From positions 806,001 to 870,000 of the forward strand of contig CANXME010002559.1 in assembly GCA_948144175.1 (NCBI GenBank): a DNA stretch of 64,000 nt, given 5' to 3'. This document shows, piece after piece, positions 1 through 10,700 of the stretch (within the stretch, counting starts at the first letter, position 1; every line of letters begins with the position of its first letter). A program made the position numbers and the translations under genes. Origin of the DNA: Closterium sp. NIES-65 (taxonomy: Eukaryota > Streptophyta > Zygnematophyceae > Desmidiales > Closteriaceae). A model generated the notes under the pieces. It made no database searches, was not told the DNA's origin, and worked only from the letters and a program-made list of their open reading frames with translations.

Positions 1-357
1 AGTTGTGAGGCTGAGATCTACGCAGGAGCCATGGCTGCTCAGGAGCTTCACTGGCTCACCTACCTGTTGACTGACCTCGGAGAGCCGCCTCGTTCTCCTT
101 CAGTGCTGTACGTAGACAACAAGGCCATGCTGGCCTTGTGTCGGGAGCGGCGTCTGGAGCACAGAACAAAGCACATTGCTCTTCGCTACCTCCTTGCTCG
201 TGACCTACAGCAGCGTGGTCAGGTGCGTCTTGCGTACGTGGCCTCTGAGGCCAACACTGCTGATATCTTCACCAAGGCACTTGCGCCTTGTGATCATCAG
301 CGCTTCTGTAATCAGCTTGGTCTTGTGCCTGCCTTGCCTCACTTGCTCACTTCTTGA
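1..357 (+). CDS. Element F Pol, C-terminal fragment (RNase H end)
   Basis: Open from base 1, so the protein is partial at its N-terminus. It starts at S-C-E-A-E-I-Y-A-G-A, the copia RNase H block carrying the catalytic Glu. It continues through W-L-T-Y-L-L, D-N-K-A-M, R-T-K-H-I-A-L-R-Y and the terminal A-D-I-F-T-K-A-L motif, ending in the same LGLVP-type tail as element C. Only about 118 residues are present. Nothing in this fragment is broken, but whether the full Pol is intact cannot be judged. Confidence 0.88.
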   Translation, partial: SCEAEIYAGAMAAQELHWLTYLLTDLGEPPRSPSVLYVDNKAMLALCRERRLEHRTKHIALRYLLARDLQQRGQVRLAYVASEANTADIFTKALAPCDHQRFCNQLGLVPALPHLLTS

Positions 358-556
358 CCTTGCTTGTACTGTCACTTATATATACCCCTCCTCTTGCTTG
401 TTTAGCCTTATATATATATATGTGCTCTTGCATGTGAACTAGCCTTATCGCCTTAAACTTGTGCTCGGAATATGTGGTGACTTTGTGATCCACCTTGAGC
501 TTTGCTTTGCTTTGCTTGACTGGTCTTGCGACCCCTTGTTCTCCCCCACTTTGCCT

Positions 557-565
557 ATGGGGGTG
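557..565 (+). other. Polypurine tract of element F
   Basis: ATGGGGGTG lies directly 5' of the LTR. The identical string precedes the 3' LTR in elements C (57201-57209) and G (26581-26589), and in D on the minus strand (42332-42340). It is the expected plus-strand primer. Confidence 0.8.
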
Positions 566-686
566 TGTCAAATTATATTGTTGTGTAGGCTGTAGTGGGG
601 TAGCATATATGGGGTACACATTCCTAGGGTTGCATATTTGTACCACCTCCATTCCTTAGTGCATCATACTCGTTTCAGTTTTCTCA
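566..686 (+). repeat. 3' LTR of element F (about 121 bp)
   Basis: Begins TGTCAAATTA after the polypurine tract. Shares the blocks GTGTAGGCTGTAGTGGGGTAG and CTAGGGTT with the LTRs of C and G and with the solo LTR at 942-1074. The right end (TTTTCTCA, 686) was placed where similarity to element A pol resumes, so it is good to a few bases only. Confidence 0.72.
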
Positions 687-3600
687 AGCTGCTGCGGACA
701 GCACATGTGTTCCTCAGGACGTTTCGTTCAACGCGAGCACCAACTTCAACGAGAAGTCGTCATCACCGTCGCCAATAATCAGAACCTGCGCACACGACGA
801 CAAGGAGTAGTGCAACCTCAGTCACGGGAGACGAATGTCTTACTACAAATGTCAAAAGTCCTGATAGCAGAAGGACTCGGCTACAACTTATTGAGCGCCA
901 GCCAGATGATGTCGAAGGCTATTCATCTCGAAGCAGACAGTTGACAAAAGTTAGAAGAAAGAAGAGAGAGGATTGTACTAGCAAGAATGGGGATACAAAT
1001 AGCAAACCCTAGAAGGGTTGTACTCGCTATAGAGCACCCCACTACAGGCTAGAGCATAAGATAACATTCTGACAACAGTACCACTCAAGAATTCAAGCTG
1101 TACCACGGGGAGGAGGACTCTACATCGGTAGGGCGATCCTCAAGAACAACGTCTTCGTTCTTGACTTCGTCCCCGATCTTGGCACTGTCGACAGTGACGC
1201 CATCGTGAACTTCACCGACTGGACACATCCTCCAGATCTCGACCCCGACTTCAGTCCGGAAGGCTTCTGGTATTCACATACCATCCCTGAAGAAGAACGA
1301 ACACGTGCGTTAGTAACAATACAACATCCGGCAGCAGCAGAAACAACATCGGCAGCAGTAGAGACAACATCGGCAGCAGCAGAAACATCATCGGCAGCAG
1401 CAGAGACAACATCGGCAATAGCAGAAACAGCGTCGGCAGCGGCAGGAACAACGACACCAGTCCTCTTTGACGAAGCACCACCAACACCCACACAGCAGCT
1501 GAATCCGACTCAACGAGAAGTCCACAGAAGCGCAAACTTCGTCTCCAGCTTCTACTCCTACTCCGACGCGTATCGACGCTCACCCGGACACCGCGCCTCC
1601 GAAGATATCTCGCACACACCCATAGGACACCCAAGCAACACTGTGTTAAACAACACAATTAGAGCACGAGTCCTTGACAAAGACTCATTGATACTACCCC
1701 ACGGCAGAGAACTTCAACGGGCACGAGGAACTTGCCTTACTTGCCCCGGAGCCGACTTACCACACGGACCGTTCATTCCTCATCACAACCCGAGCGCACC
1801 CGCGTACGCACCACTCGAGAAGGTGTACAGGGATATCCTCTTCAATCGAGAACCAGGACAAGTTACATACAACTACACGATCACCTTCATCGACACCGCC
1901 ACTCGTTACGTCTGGCACCTAAACCTACCCACCCGCGACATGGCACTCGCAGCATTCGCTGCCTGGCTACCAGTAGCAGAGAGAGAGTCGGGCGCACAAC
2001 TGAAAAGCTTCCAGTCAGACGGAGGAGGAGAATACACCTCTCAGCGATTCAAGCAGTACTTGGCAGAAAGGGGAATCAAGCAACTCCTTTCTCTTCCCTA
2101 CGCCCATCAGCAGCAAGGCGTGGCAGAAAGAATGAACAGAACTCTGCAAAACAGCATGCGCAAACTGTTACGTAGCATGCAGCTACCCAACCATCAGTGG
2201 CCTGCAGCAATGGACCACGCTGTAATGCTGCACAACTTGATGTCGTCGTCCCCACTTCCGAACAACGCGTCACCGCATCTGCTGTGGACAGGGAAACAGG
2301 GCAGCACAAAAATGTTACGAGTTTTCGGGTGCATGGTACAGTACCGACCCCCAGAAGCACGAGCGGGAAGATTTTCAAAACGCGCACAGTGGGGACTACA
2401 CCTCGGCATCGAAAAGAACTACAACGCGTGGAAAATCTTCGACGTCCACTCAAAGGAAACAGTAGCAGCACGTGACGGAATCTTCAACGAACGACTCACG
2501 CTTCAGACGTACCTTGCCAACTTGCACGAAAATCAAGATCCCACAGGCGGTTTTCGTGGTGACCGAGCCTTCGCCTCAGGAGCGAACGAAGCAGACTGGG
2601 ACGAGCAGAATGTGGACAACGCATCAGAAGAATCCGGACCTCTCCCGTTCTGCTCCGTCAACGTCCCCATGGACGAAGATAACCCTCGCGAAAGCGCCAA
2701 CGCCGAAGTCTTCTACCACTTCGCCGACAACGGTTACGTAATACCTGCGACAGTCAACACCAACGAAGCAGAACGGATAGGGCCGAATTTCATACCCGAT
2801 CCAGAAGCGGGAGATGAAGCAGCTTATCCCGAGGACGCAACTCTTCCCCGCTACTCACAGACTGGACTGCAGATTATTGGCCTCATCACCGCAGTCCACG
2901 GCAACGCTCTCCCTAAAGAGCTTGCGACGGTTCAACAGGCTCTGGGGGGGGAACACAGGGAAAAATGGCGTAAAGCCATGGACAGAGAATTAAAGGCGCT
3001 GGAGGAACGGAACACCTGGAAAGTTGTTCCCATCAGCGTAGCAAGGAACAAGACCATTCTCACCGGGAAATGGGTCTTCCGCATTAAAACGAAGGTAGAC
3101 GGCACAATTGAGAAATTCAAAGCACGCTGGGTTGTGCGTGGGTTCGATCAAGAGCACGGACGGGACTTCAGCGAGACATTCGCCCCGGTCAGCCGACATA
3201 CCTCACTCCGAATTCTCCTCGCGATCGCCGCTATGAAGAAGAAGAAGCTACGGCAAATCGATGTCGCCAACGCGTTCCTCTACGCACCCGTCAACGCGGA
3301 AATCTTCGTCGAGCTTCCACACGTTACCCACGGGGAACCTAACCAAGTCTATCAACTGCTAAAATCGCTCTACGGGATCAAGCAAGCCCCGCGGCTATGG
3401 CAACAGTACCTACACGCTCGCCTCACTCACATCGGATTCCGCCAACTACCTCACGACCAAGGGATGTACCGACTTACCAAAAACACCGACTACATTCTGC
3501 TGATCGTCTACACAGACGCCTTACTCTACATCGGCTCTACTGACGACATCACCACCTGGTTCGAAGGGGAGCTACAGAGGGACCTCACACTCACGGTCTC

Positions 3601-4519
3601 CTCTACTGTCACACAGTACCTCGACTTGAACATTCGAGAGGAAGAAGGCGCAATCTACCTCAACGCCGCTAAATACGCCGACACCATCGCCAAACGCTTC
3701 GCGCTCACACCTACCACCATCTCTACGCCCTACCGCTACACGACAGGAAACCACAATGAAGGATCCTCTCTACTCAAATCCGCCGGGATACGCAACTACC
3801 AGAGAAAGCTGGGCTGCCTTCTCTTCGCAACCGTCACCTGCCGCCCAGATCTATCCTACTCCGCAAGCCAACTCGCCACCTACCTCAAAAGACCTGAAGC
3901 AGAACACCTGGCGGAGCTCGACCGCGCTCTCCACTACTTCGTAAGCACCTCAACGATCGGTCTGACATACTACAAGAACACAACTACACCGACGAAATTA
4001 ATCGGCTACGTCGACGCCGATCACGCTGGCGACTCAGACAATAGGCGCTCTCGCACTGGCTACATCTACCGCCTCGAACCTATCGGACCGATCTCCTGGC
4101 AATCGAGCAAGCAGGAACTTATCGCTCTCTCGTCAGCTGAAGCAGAATATATCGCACTCTGCTCAGCCACCAAGGAAGGACTCTATCTTCGCGAGCTGCT
4201 GGAAGAAGCGAAGTTAGCCGAGTTACCCAACTTCAGTCTGTTCTGCGACAACCAATCTGCGATTCGCATCGCCAACAAAAGCGAATTCGCGAACAGAACG
4301 AAGCATATCGCTCTGCGATATTTCTTCGTCAAAGACGAGATCGAGAAGGGGAAACTCGAACTATCCTACTGTCCCACGTCCGAGATGGCAGCTGACTACT
4401 TGACCAAGAAGCTCGGAAAACAAAAGTTCGAGTACTGCATGCTGCTGACTGGACAAAGCCACGTCACCATCAGCGACACTCCAGAAGCGAAGGGGAGTGT
4501 TGGGAACAAACAGTCCTGA
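687..4519 (+). pseudogene. Element A pol (inactivated copia polyprotein)
   Basis: The frame from 687 (S-C-C-G-Q-H-M-C-S) runs to the solo LTR at 942. After it, pol resumes at 1080, and a one-base deletion near 1110 relative to element B shifts the frame. The long open stretch 1205-4519 holds the T/S/A-rich spacer, the integrase core (F-Q-S-D-G-G-G-E-Y near 2010 and A-H-Q-Q-Q-G-V-A-E-R near 2105), the reverse transcriptase and RNase H (A-L-S-S-A-E-A-E-Y-I-A-L). Decisive damage is at 3509-3520, where YVDD has become YTDA, losing one catalytic Asp. The GAG-pre-integrase zinc region has also lost its conserved Trp-His-Arg-Leu context (I-S-H-T-P-I-G-H). The stop codon at 4517-4519 lies inside the 3' LTR. 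Confidence 0.88.
942..1074 (-). repeat. Antisense solo LTR of the lineage-2 copia family, inserted in element A
   Basis: The 133-bp insert is flanked by an exact 5-bp duplication, ACAGT (937-941 and 1075-1079). It splits a pol codon series that is continuous in element B (around 39140). Read on the minus strand it starts TGTCAGAATG and ends TTTTGTCA. It carries CTGTAGTGGGGTGCT and TCTAGGGTTTGCTA, which align with the LTRs of F, C and G. No internal retroelement sequence is present, so it is a solo LTR left by recombination between two LTRs. Confidence 0.88.
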
Positions 4520-4932
4520 GCGCCTCTGTCGTGTCGAAACACCAAGACACAAGCGAAGCAGCGCATATCGAAACACCAGCGAGTCTACCCTCAGAGGTTG
4601 ATGTAACCGCTGGAGGTTACGCGAAAGTAAAAGGTCAGCGAACTTTGTTTAACCTGACAAATGCAGCGCGACAGCAAGGACACACAAGTGACTCGACATT
4701 GAGCAGTTGCCCAAGTCGCACTGTATCGAACCGCATCAGTAAAGTGGTTATAATTACGTCTCTTCATATTCTCTGTATTCATATTCTTTAATCTCTTTGC
4801 TTTAATCAATTTACTTTGCCCTCACATACTAGCGCAAGGTGGTTCAAGGACTTTACTAAAAAATGCTTCCGCTACCACATCATTTACTCAGACTTTAACT
4901 CTACCAAAGATCCTAGGGCGTTCAACCCAACA
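4498..4932 (+). repeat. 3' LTR of element A (about 435 bp)
   Basis: Starts TGTTGGGAACAAA and ends TTCAACCCAACA, giving the 7-bp terminal inverted repeat TGTTGGG/CCCAACA. Homologous along its length to the B LTRs (36941-37386; 49700-57586). The pol stop codon (4517-4519) lies within it. Confidence 0.88.
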
Positions 4933-7799
4933 TCTTGAAGGGGGGGGGGGGGGGGGGGGTAGTGTAAGGAATTTTCGCTAATTCCTTACTGAGGCACCTC
5001 TTTCGCGTACAATTCCAACTTTCGGAATTCAGGCTCGGTCCGTCGACCTCGCCTATTGAATGTCTTCCTTGCGCCTTCGGGTTTTCCAACCCCAAACCTA
5101 CACCCAACCTTCGCGCGACTCCGCGACCTCGGCTTAGCTAGCTGTGCTATATTATGCCTAGGCCCCGTTGTTTGCTCAGTAGTTGTAATCACTTCCGCGA
5201 TATTGCATTCTGCGCACTCTTCTTTCATACAACTCATAACGATTTGGAAAGCGGGCACCAGCAGTTGCACCCTAATAAGTTTTTTTCATATGCTTCTCTA
5301 TAATGTTGTGATGTGGCGAAGTGAGAATATTGTGTTTGCGTTGCTGGACTCGGTTGCATGATAGAGTAGATACAGTGATTACACCACGTGCAGTTCCTTA
5401 GGCCTTGGAAGTCTGTCCACGTCTTCTGCCGCGTCACCATCAGGTCGTTGCGCGCCTGGTGGATTACACGTGTGCGGGGCAACAAAATTGCGGCTTGGCG
5501 TGTCACATCACAGTAGCCCTTCGAGAATGTCATTGCCCTGCCTAAACCTGTCGGTTGACGGTCTGCGATGGTCACACAAGCTGTTGCGACGGATATAGCA
5601 AGGTACGTATGGTTACCGTCTGAACTAGTACGTCAAACAACGGAAGCCTGCTTGTTCGTCTGTTACCGACAAACAAACATTGGCGACGATCCATGACGAC
5701 CGTCAGGTCTTTTGGACTCCCTACTACAGCTGGCGGCGACTTGGATCTCTCCCTTCCCAAATGCTTCAAACCCCAATGACCATGGCATGTGGCGTGCTCG
5801 TCCCTTCGGTTGCCCAACATATCTGAAGTTCTACATCACCACAGCAAAAAACACTATTCGCTTCGTGATTCACCACCACAACAAAATACACTATCGGCAG
5901 CCTGCTTCATCAGAGTTCGCCTGCCCAAAAATTCCTGCTTGGGGGCAGGTTTATTTAGCGGATCAATATATCTCCGCCAACTCCGCTGGTTACCTCCCGA
6001 ATTCACGTCCACCACCACCATGCACGCTCGAGCCGCGATGCATTCCAAACTTATCACAATGTTCATTCGTTATGCCCGTCTCTTCCAACAACCCATATTT
6101 CAGCCCTGCCCCAATTCCCCATGCTCCAATTCCTATCTCGAAGCTGGAAGCCCTCCAATCTCACAGCCTCGAGTTTGCATTCCAGCCCGCCATTGTCAAT
6201 TCAAGTACCCTTCCGCGCTGAGCTGTCTTCTTACCTTGAAGTTTCATCATTTTCCCACTCTCGACGCTCCCTGCTTTCTCACGCTCCCCTGTCGCTTCCG
6301 TTCCGAACCCTCGCTTTCTTCCTCCATAATCGCACGTCAGCAGCTAGCAATTGCAACTCAGCTTCACAGCAAGCCAGGCTTCGTCAAGCCTTGCTGCTTC
6401 CAATATCTCTGGCGCTGGGCCTGCTGGTGACTCAGTCTTCACACAGCCTGACGTATTAAACCCTCTCCGGCAGTTCCCAGTCAAGAGCAAGCCTTCGTCG
6501 GAAACCACTCAGCTTCGTAACAGAGTTTACCTGCGTAATCCCCGTTTCCGGCATCCTGACGCTATTGATCAGCATTTTCAGTCGAGTAGATTTGTCGATG
6601 GAAAATAATCGCTTTTTGTCCTAGTACTAGGAGGAGGTTCGTGACCGGAGTCCTGTCAATTTCGCGTCCCAGGAGGGACTCGGTGCGTCCGAGTCTTCTC
6701 ACGAATCCTCCTGGGAGCAAACGCGAAGCTTCAACGCGATTTAAGGCCTGCAGTTTCGACTCTGCTCAATCTAATCAATCAGTAATATCATCACGTCTTT
6801 AATCTGCTAAGGTCCCCAGGCAGGGCCGGGGAAATGACCAACCGCGGCCGCCTCGCTTCCCCTGGATCTCCAGAGGGGCGTCGGCAGCTTCGATCGATCG
6901 GACGTCAGCAGCAGCGTCGGCCACGCCATCAGCATCAGCAGCGTCAGTTATCCCCAATTCAAAGCATAACTACGATCCGAGTGATTAAATCAAGCGGCTG
7001 TGCTTCCTGGAAGGTGGTTTCGGCGGCTCGCGTCTCAGGAGAATCAGCTGTCATCTTCGCGAACTTCGTGAACGTTTTCGAGACGGCGTCGTCTTCTGCA
7101 GCGGACTTTGAAGCATCGTTACGACCCGTGATTGCAGCTCCACACCACCGTATCGTGCGATTGGCCCCGACATCATCCGAGGTGACAGGCAACGACGGGC
7201 TGTCGGAAGCTCGAAGCGTTCCAGCTTTTGCTCAGTCAGCTGGCTCGCTGGCGCGTCGACAGCCGTCGCACGTTGCACAGTCGTCGCTTGATCCGTCGCA
7301 CGAGCTCGTGCTAGTTCAGGGGGGGATTCGTCGTCGAGAATTATCTGCCAGTGTCGCCGGCGCTGGCGGGTCCAGCGTTATCGCAGCTGCAGTCGTCGAT
7401 CCAACTCCAGGCTCCGCGCTGATTCCACCGTGGGTCGCGCGCGCACGTCTCTTGGTCAACCCGTCCTTGGCCTCTCTCTGCATCACGCGCCCTCCGTTTA
7501 CGTTCCATCCGGTTACATCTCGTCCCGTTACACCTCTTTCCGTTACACCTCCCCCCGTTACGTGTCAGCGTGTTGTTGCCGCAGCCGTACTGTCCTCCCC
7601 TCTGGGTCGCTTTCTTAAGTTCCGCACTTATCGAAGGTAGGATTTCTCTGGACTCCAGGGAAGAACCAGGATTAAGTACCGATCAGTAGAATATCTGTCA
7701 GTTTTAGTAGTAACCGGAGATTGTTCGTGGCGAGGCAGGTTGTTATCGCACGGTTCCTATTTCCTCAAAGTCGTTGAGCTATCACTGCCACGTGTCACG
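4933..7799. other. Upstream region of the TCP gene, no gene recognised
   Basis: A run of 20 G (4940-4959) sits 7 bp from the end of the element A LTR. The open frames between 5700 and 7640 are short, overlap one another, lack recognisable domains and look like chance frames in C-rich DNA. 6660-6720 can fold into a compound hairpin (listed separately). 7495-7565 holds an imperfect array of CCGTTAC-type units. The segment just before 7800 may be 5' leader or promoter of the TCP gene; no TATA box could be assigned with confidence. Confidence 0.5.
6667..6716. other. Compound hairpin (10-bp outer stem, 7-bp inner stem)
   Basis: TCCCAGGAGG (6667-6676) is perfectly complementary to CCTCCTGGGA (6707-6716). 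Immediately inside, GACTCGG (6677-6683) pairs with CCGAGTC (6689-6695) around the loop TGCGT. An 11-base strand (6696-6706) is left unpaired on the 3' side. It lies about 1.1 kb upstream of the TCP start codon. Function is unknown. Confidence 0.6.
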
Positions 7800-10700
7800 A
7801 TGTCAGTCCCTCCAGAACCGTCCAGCGCGTCGTCGTCGTCGTCCACGTCACCTGCATCCATGAGCACGTCAGCAACCGCCGCCGCCACGTCATGGAAATC
7901 TGAGATGGATGCAGCAGGATTTTCGCCGATTGCACCTGGAAGGAAAGACTCTACCACTGCTACAAATGCACGGGAAACCACTATTGTTAGGGAGGGTGCG
8001 CTGCGTGCGAATAGTAGCAGTCGTGGATTAGCTGGTCAGATGGAGGAGAGGAAGAGACAAGAGCGAGAAGCTGAAGCACTCCAGCAACGGCTGTTGCAGC
8101 AGCAGCAGCAGCAGCAGCAGCAGCGGCAGCAGCGGCAACAAGAGCATCTGGAACAGCAGAGCGAGGAGCAGAAGCAACAGGAGGTACAAGAGCAGAAAGA
8201 AGAGCGATGGAGTTTGCCACGTGAGTTTCACAAGACCCAGGGACTGGCAACTTGGCACGGGGCCGGAATTGGAAAGTCGTTGGAGCGTGAGGGGGGGGAG
8301 GAGGAGTGGGGGGAGTGGGGGGACGAGGAGGGGGGCGCGCAGGGGGAAGGGGAGCTACACCATGGGGAGCGCACACGGGCGAGAGGGGGAAGAAGGGGAA
8401 GCAGCGGAGGCGGAAGGGGAGGGGGAAGGGGGAAAGGAGGAGGAGGTGCGAGTGGTGTGCGGGGGGAAGGTGGATGTGGGAGTGAAGAAGGGGGGAATGG
8501 CAAGAGGCAAAAGTATGCCAGTACAAGTCATTGGGAAGGAACTGGAGGAGCAGGAGAAGGAGCGGAAAGAGAAGTTGCTGTTGCTTCTCTAGGCGGAGGG
8601 GAAGGGGCAGGAGAGGAGGATGGGGCAGGAGCAAAAAGCGCGACGGCGTCTGCCATCCGAACGTCCTCGTCAGCAGGCCGAGCCTCAATGCTAGGTCCGG
8701 CGGCGGCGTTAGCTCGGGACCGCCACTCCAAGGTGCCAACCGCCCGGGGCATGCGCGATAGGCGGGTGCGCTTATCAGCCCCGGCCGCCACTTCTTTCTA
8801 TGATGTGCAAGATAGGCTCGGCGCGGATACCCCCTCTGCTGCGCTTGAGTGGCTGCTGTATCATGCCCAGCATGCCATAGCTCGGCTGCCAAAGCAGCCT
8901 GCACGTTCGGGAGGACCAGGCTCAGCAGGAGGTCCGGAAGGAGTTGCGGGACTAGGTGTGGAAGAAGCGACCGCTGTGGGCATTCGTGCAGGTGTTGATG
9001 TCATTGGTTTTGGTGGCACTAGGATAAGTTCTGCTGCTGCTGCAGCTGGTACTCTGCCTGCTTCTGCTGCTTCTGAGGCGCATTATAGCGAGGATAAGGC
9101 AGTAATTCCAAAGTTGCCACTCCCGCCACTTTCCCATGCCACACCTCGCGGCATTGGCATCAGCAGCAGCAGCACCTACAGAGGTGGTTACAGCAGCATT
9201 CTCCCTTACTCCACATTCCCGCCTCCTGACCCTGCTTCTGCTACTGCTGCTGCCGCCGCCACCGCCGCTGCTGGCTACCCTACTGCTGTTGCAAGTGAGG
9301 CTGTCCCTCTCAACGATCGTGCAACCCCTCACTATCCCACTGCACCTGCTTCAGCCGCTGCTGCTGCTGCTGCTGCTGCTGCTCTGACTGGCTATGGCTC
9401 TCCTCTGTATCCCAGTGCTCCTGGTCCTGCTGGCTATGGCGCTTATGCCATGCCTCTGCCTTTCTTTGGCGACTCTGCAGCATTTGGGTTGTCAGCACGA
9501 GGGGGGTTACCAGCAGGGGCAGCAGGAGCATTTGGGGGAGGAGGAGCAGGAGCAGGAGCAGGGGCAGAAGGACGAGCAGCGAGATTTGAATCAAGGAGGT
9601 ATTTGTATGGGTATTTGCCAGCAGGGCATCTACCAACGAGTTATTTTCCCGGGGTGATTTACCCCAACGTTTACTCAGGTAACCGTCCCAGCAGCCTTCC
9701 AGGCCTTGCCGGTATGGCTTTCCGAGGAGCACAACCACCACCACCACCACCGCCACCAGGAGTGTCTGACAGAGTAGGAGGTCCAGGAGAGTCAGGAAGA
9801 GTGGGTGGAATGGAAGGGAGAGGGGGAGGAGGCAGAGGAGGCGTTAGTTTGGGTGGGGAGGAGGGAGGGAGGGGAAGGGGAGTGGAGGAGGGAGGAAAAG
9901 TTGGTAAAGCAAAAGCAGCCCTTGGGGCATTCTACGAGGCACCTGAGGGGAAGGCTGGAGAAGGGCAGGGTCAACACCATTCGCAGTCCGCTCCCCACCC
10001 TCCTGGATCCGCAGCTTCTCTTTCTCCTCCTGCACCCGCTGGTGCTGCCACTCCGGCTCCTGCTCTTGCTCCTGCTCCTGCTCCTGCTCCTGCACCTCCT
10101 GCTGTCGTTCCTGCTGCTCCTCTTGCTGTTCCTGTTACTGCGGCTCCTTCTCGGCCTCCTCCTCCTCCTGCTTCTCCTGCTTCTGCTTCTGCTGCTTCTG
10201 CGTCTGCTGCTTCTACCACTGCTGCCGCTGCTGCTTCTGCCGCTGTTGCTGCTGCAGTTTCTTCCTTTCCTCGTCCTGCTCCTGTTGCCACTGCTCCTCA
10301 TTTGTCACTTCTTCCTCCTCCTCCTCCTCCTGTCCCCTCTTTCCCCAAGGCAGCTGGTATCTCTCCAGCCCCGCTTCTGTCTCTCCCACCCACTTCCATC
10401 CCCCTTGCCCCTCTCACGCTCCCTCCCCGTTTCCCCTGGGACGAGGAGTTTTCTCTTCTGAGCTCTAGAGGGGGTATAAATGCGCCAGGTGCTCCTTCAG
10501 ATGAACCCTCAGGTGCTCCGTCTGTTGCTCCAGGTGGTCTTCCTGATGTTCCAGGCGCCTTGGCTGTGTCTCGTCCGGAGCGGTTCTCTCCTGGGGGCAT
10601 TGCAGGGGTGAGCAGGGGAGGGTGTGGAGCAGAGGGTTACAGTGTAACGGGTTACACACCAGGTGGTTACATGTCACAGGGTTACATGTCACATGGTTAC

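Larger units (their letters stand above)
1..686 (+). mobile_element. Element F: 3' end of a lineage-2 Ty1/copia retrotransposon
   Basis: The window opens inside this element. What remains is the end of the RNase H domain, a 3' untranslated stretch, a polypurine tract (ATGGGGGTG, 557-565) and a short 3' LTR (566-686). The coding end closely resembles the end of element C (51095-56998), so it is the same lineage but a different subfamily. The DNA right of the LTR resumes in the middle of element A's protease motif, between the Asp and Ser codons of the active site, so F appears to be inserted in A. The left half of F, the matching target duplication and the 5' part of A lie outside the window. 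Confidence 0.88.
687..4932 (+). mobile_element. Element A: 5'-truncated lineage-1 Ty1/copia retrotransposon
   Basis: Collinear with elements B and E from the protease motif to the 3' LTR. Its 5' part is replaced by element F at 687. A 133-bp antisense solo LTR interrupts it at 942-1074. The domain order protease, integrase, reverse transcriptase, RNase H is copia type. The element is dead: the pol frame is shifted near 1110, and the reverse transcriptase active site reads Y-T-D-A where relatives have Y-V-D-D. Its target duplication cannot be tested because the 5' end is not in the window. Confidence 0.9.

Noticed and set aside
1120-1658. Antisense open frames over the element A spacer
   Set aside because: They mirror a GCAGCAGCAGAAAC repeat in pol; no start context, domain or codon bias.
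5712-6608. Three overlapping frames upstream of the TCP gene
   Set aside because: Ser/Pro/His-rich chance frames in C-rich DNA, mutually overlapping, no recognisable domain.
6834-7640. 268-codon frame before the TCP gene
   Set aside because: Composition like the surrounding DNA, no domain, not joinable by an obvious intron to the TCP frame; could be part of the 5' leader.
7740-7799. TCP start 20 codons upstream
   Set aside because: The frame is open there but begins with TTG; the first ATG is at 7800 with a good context.
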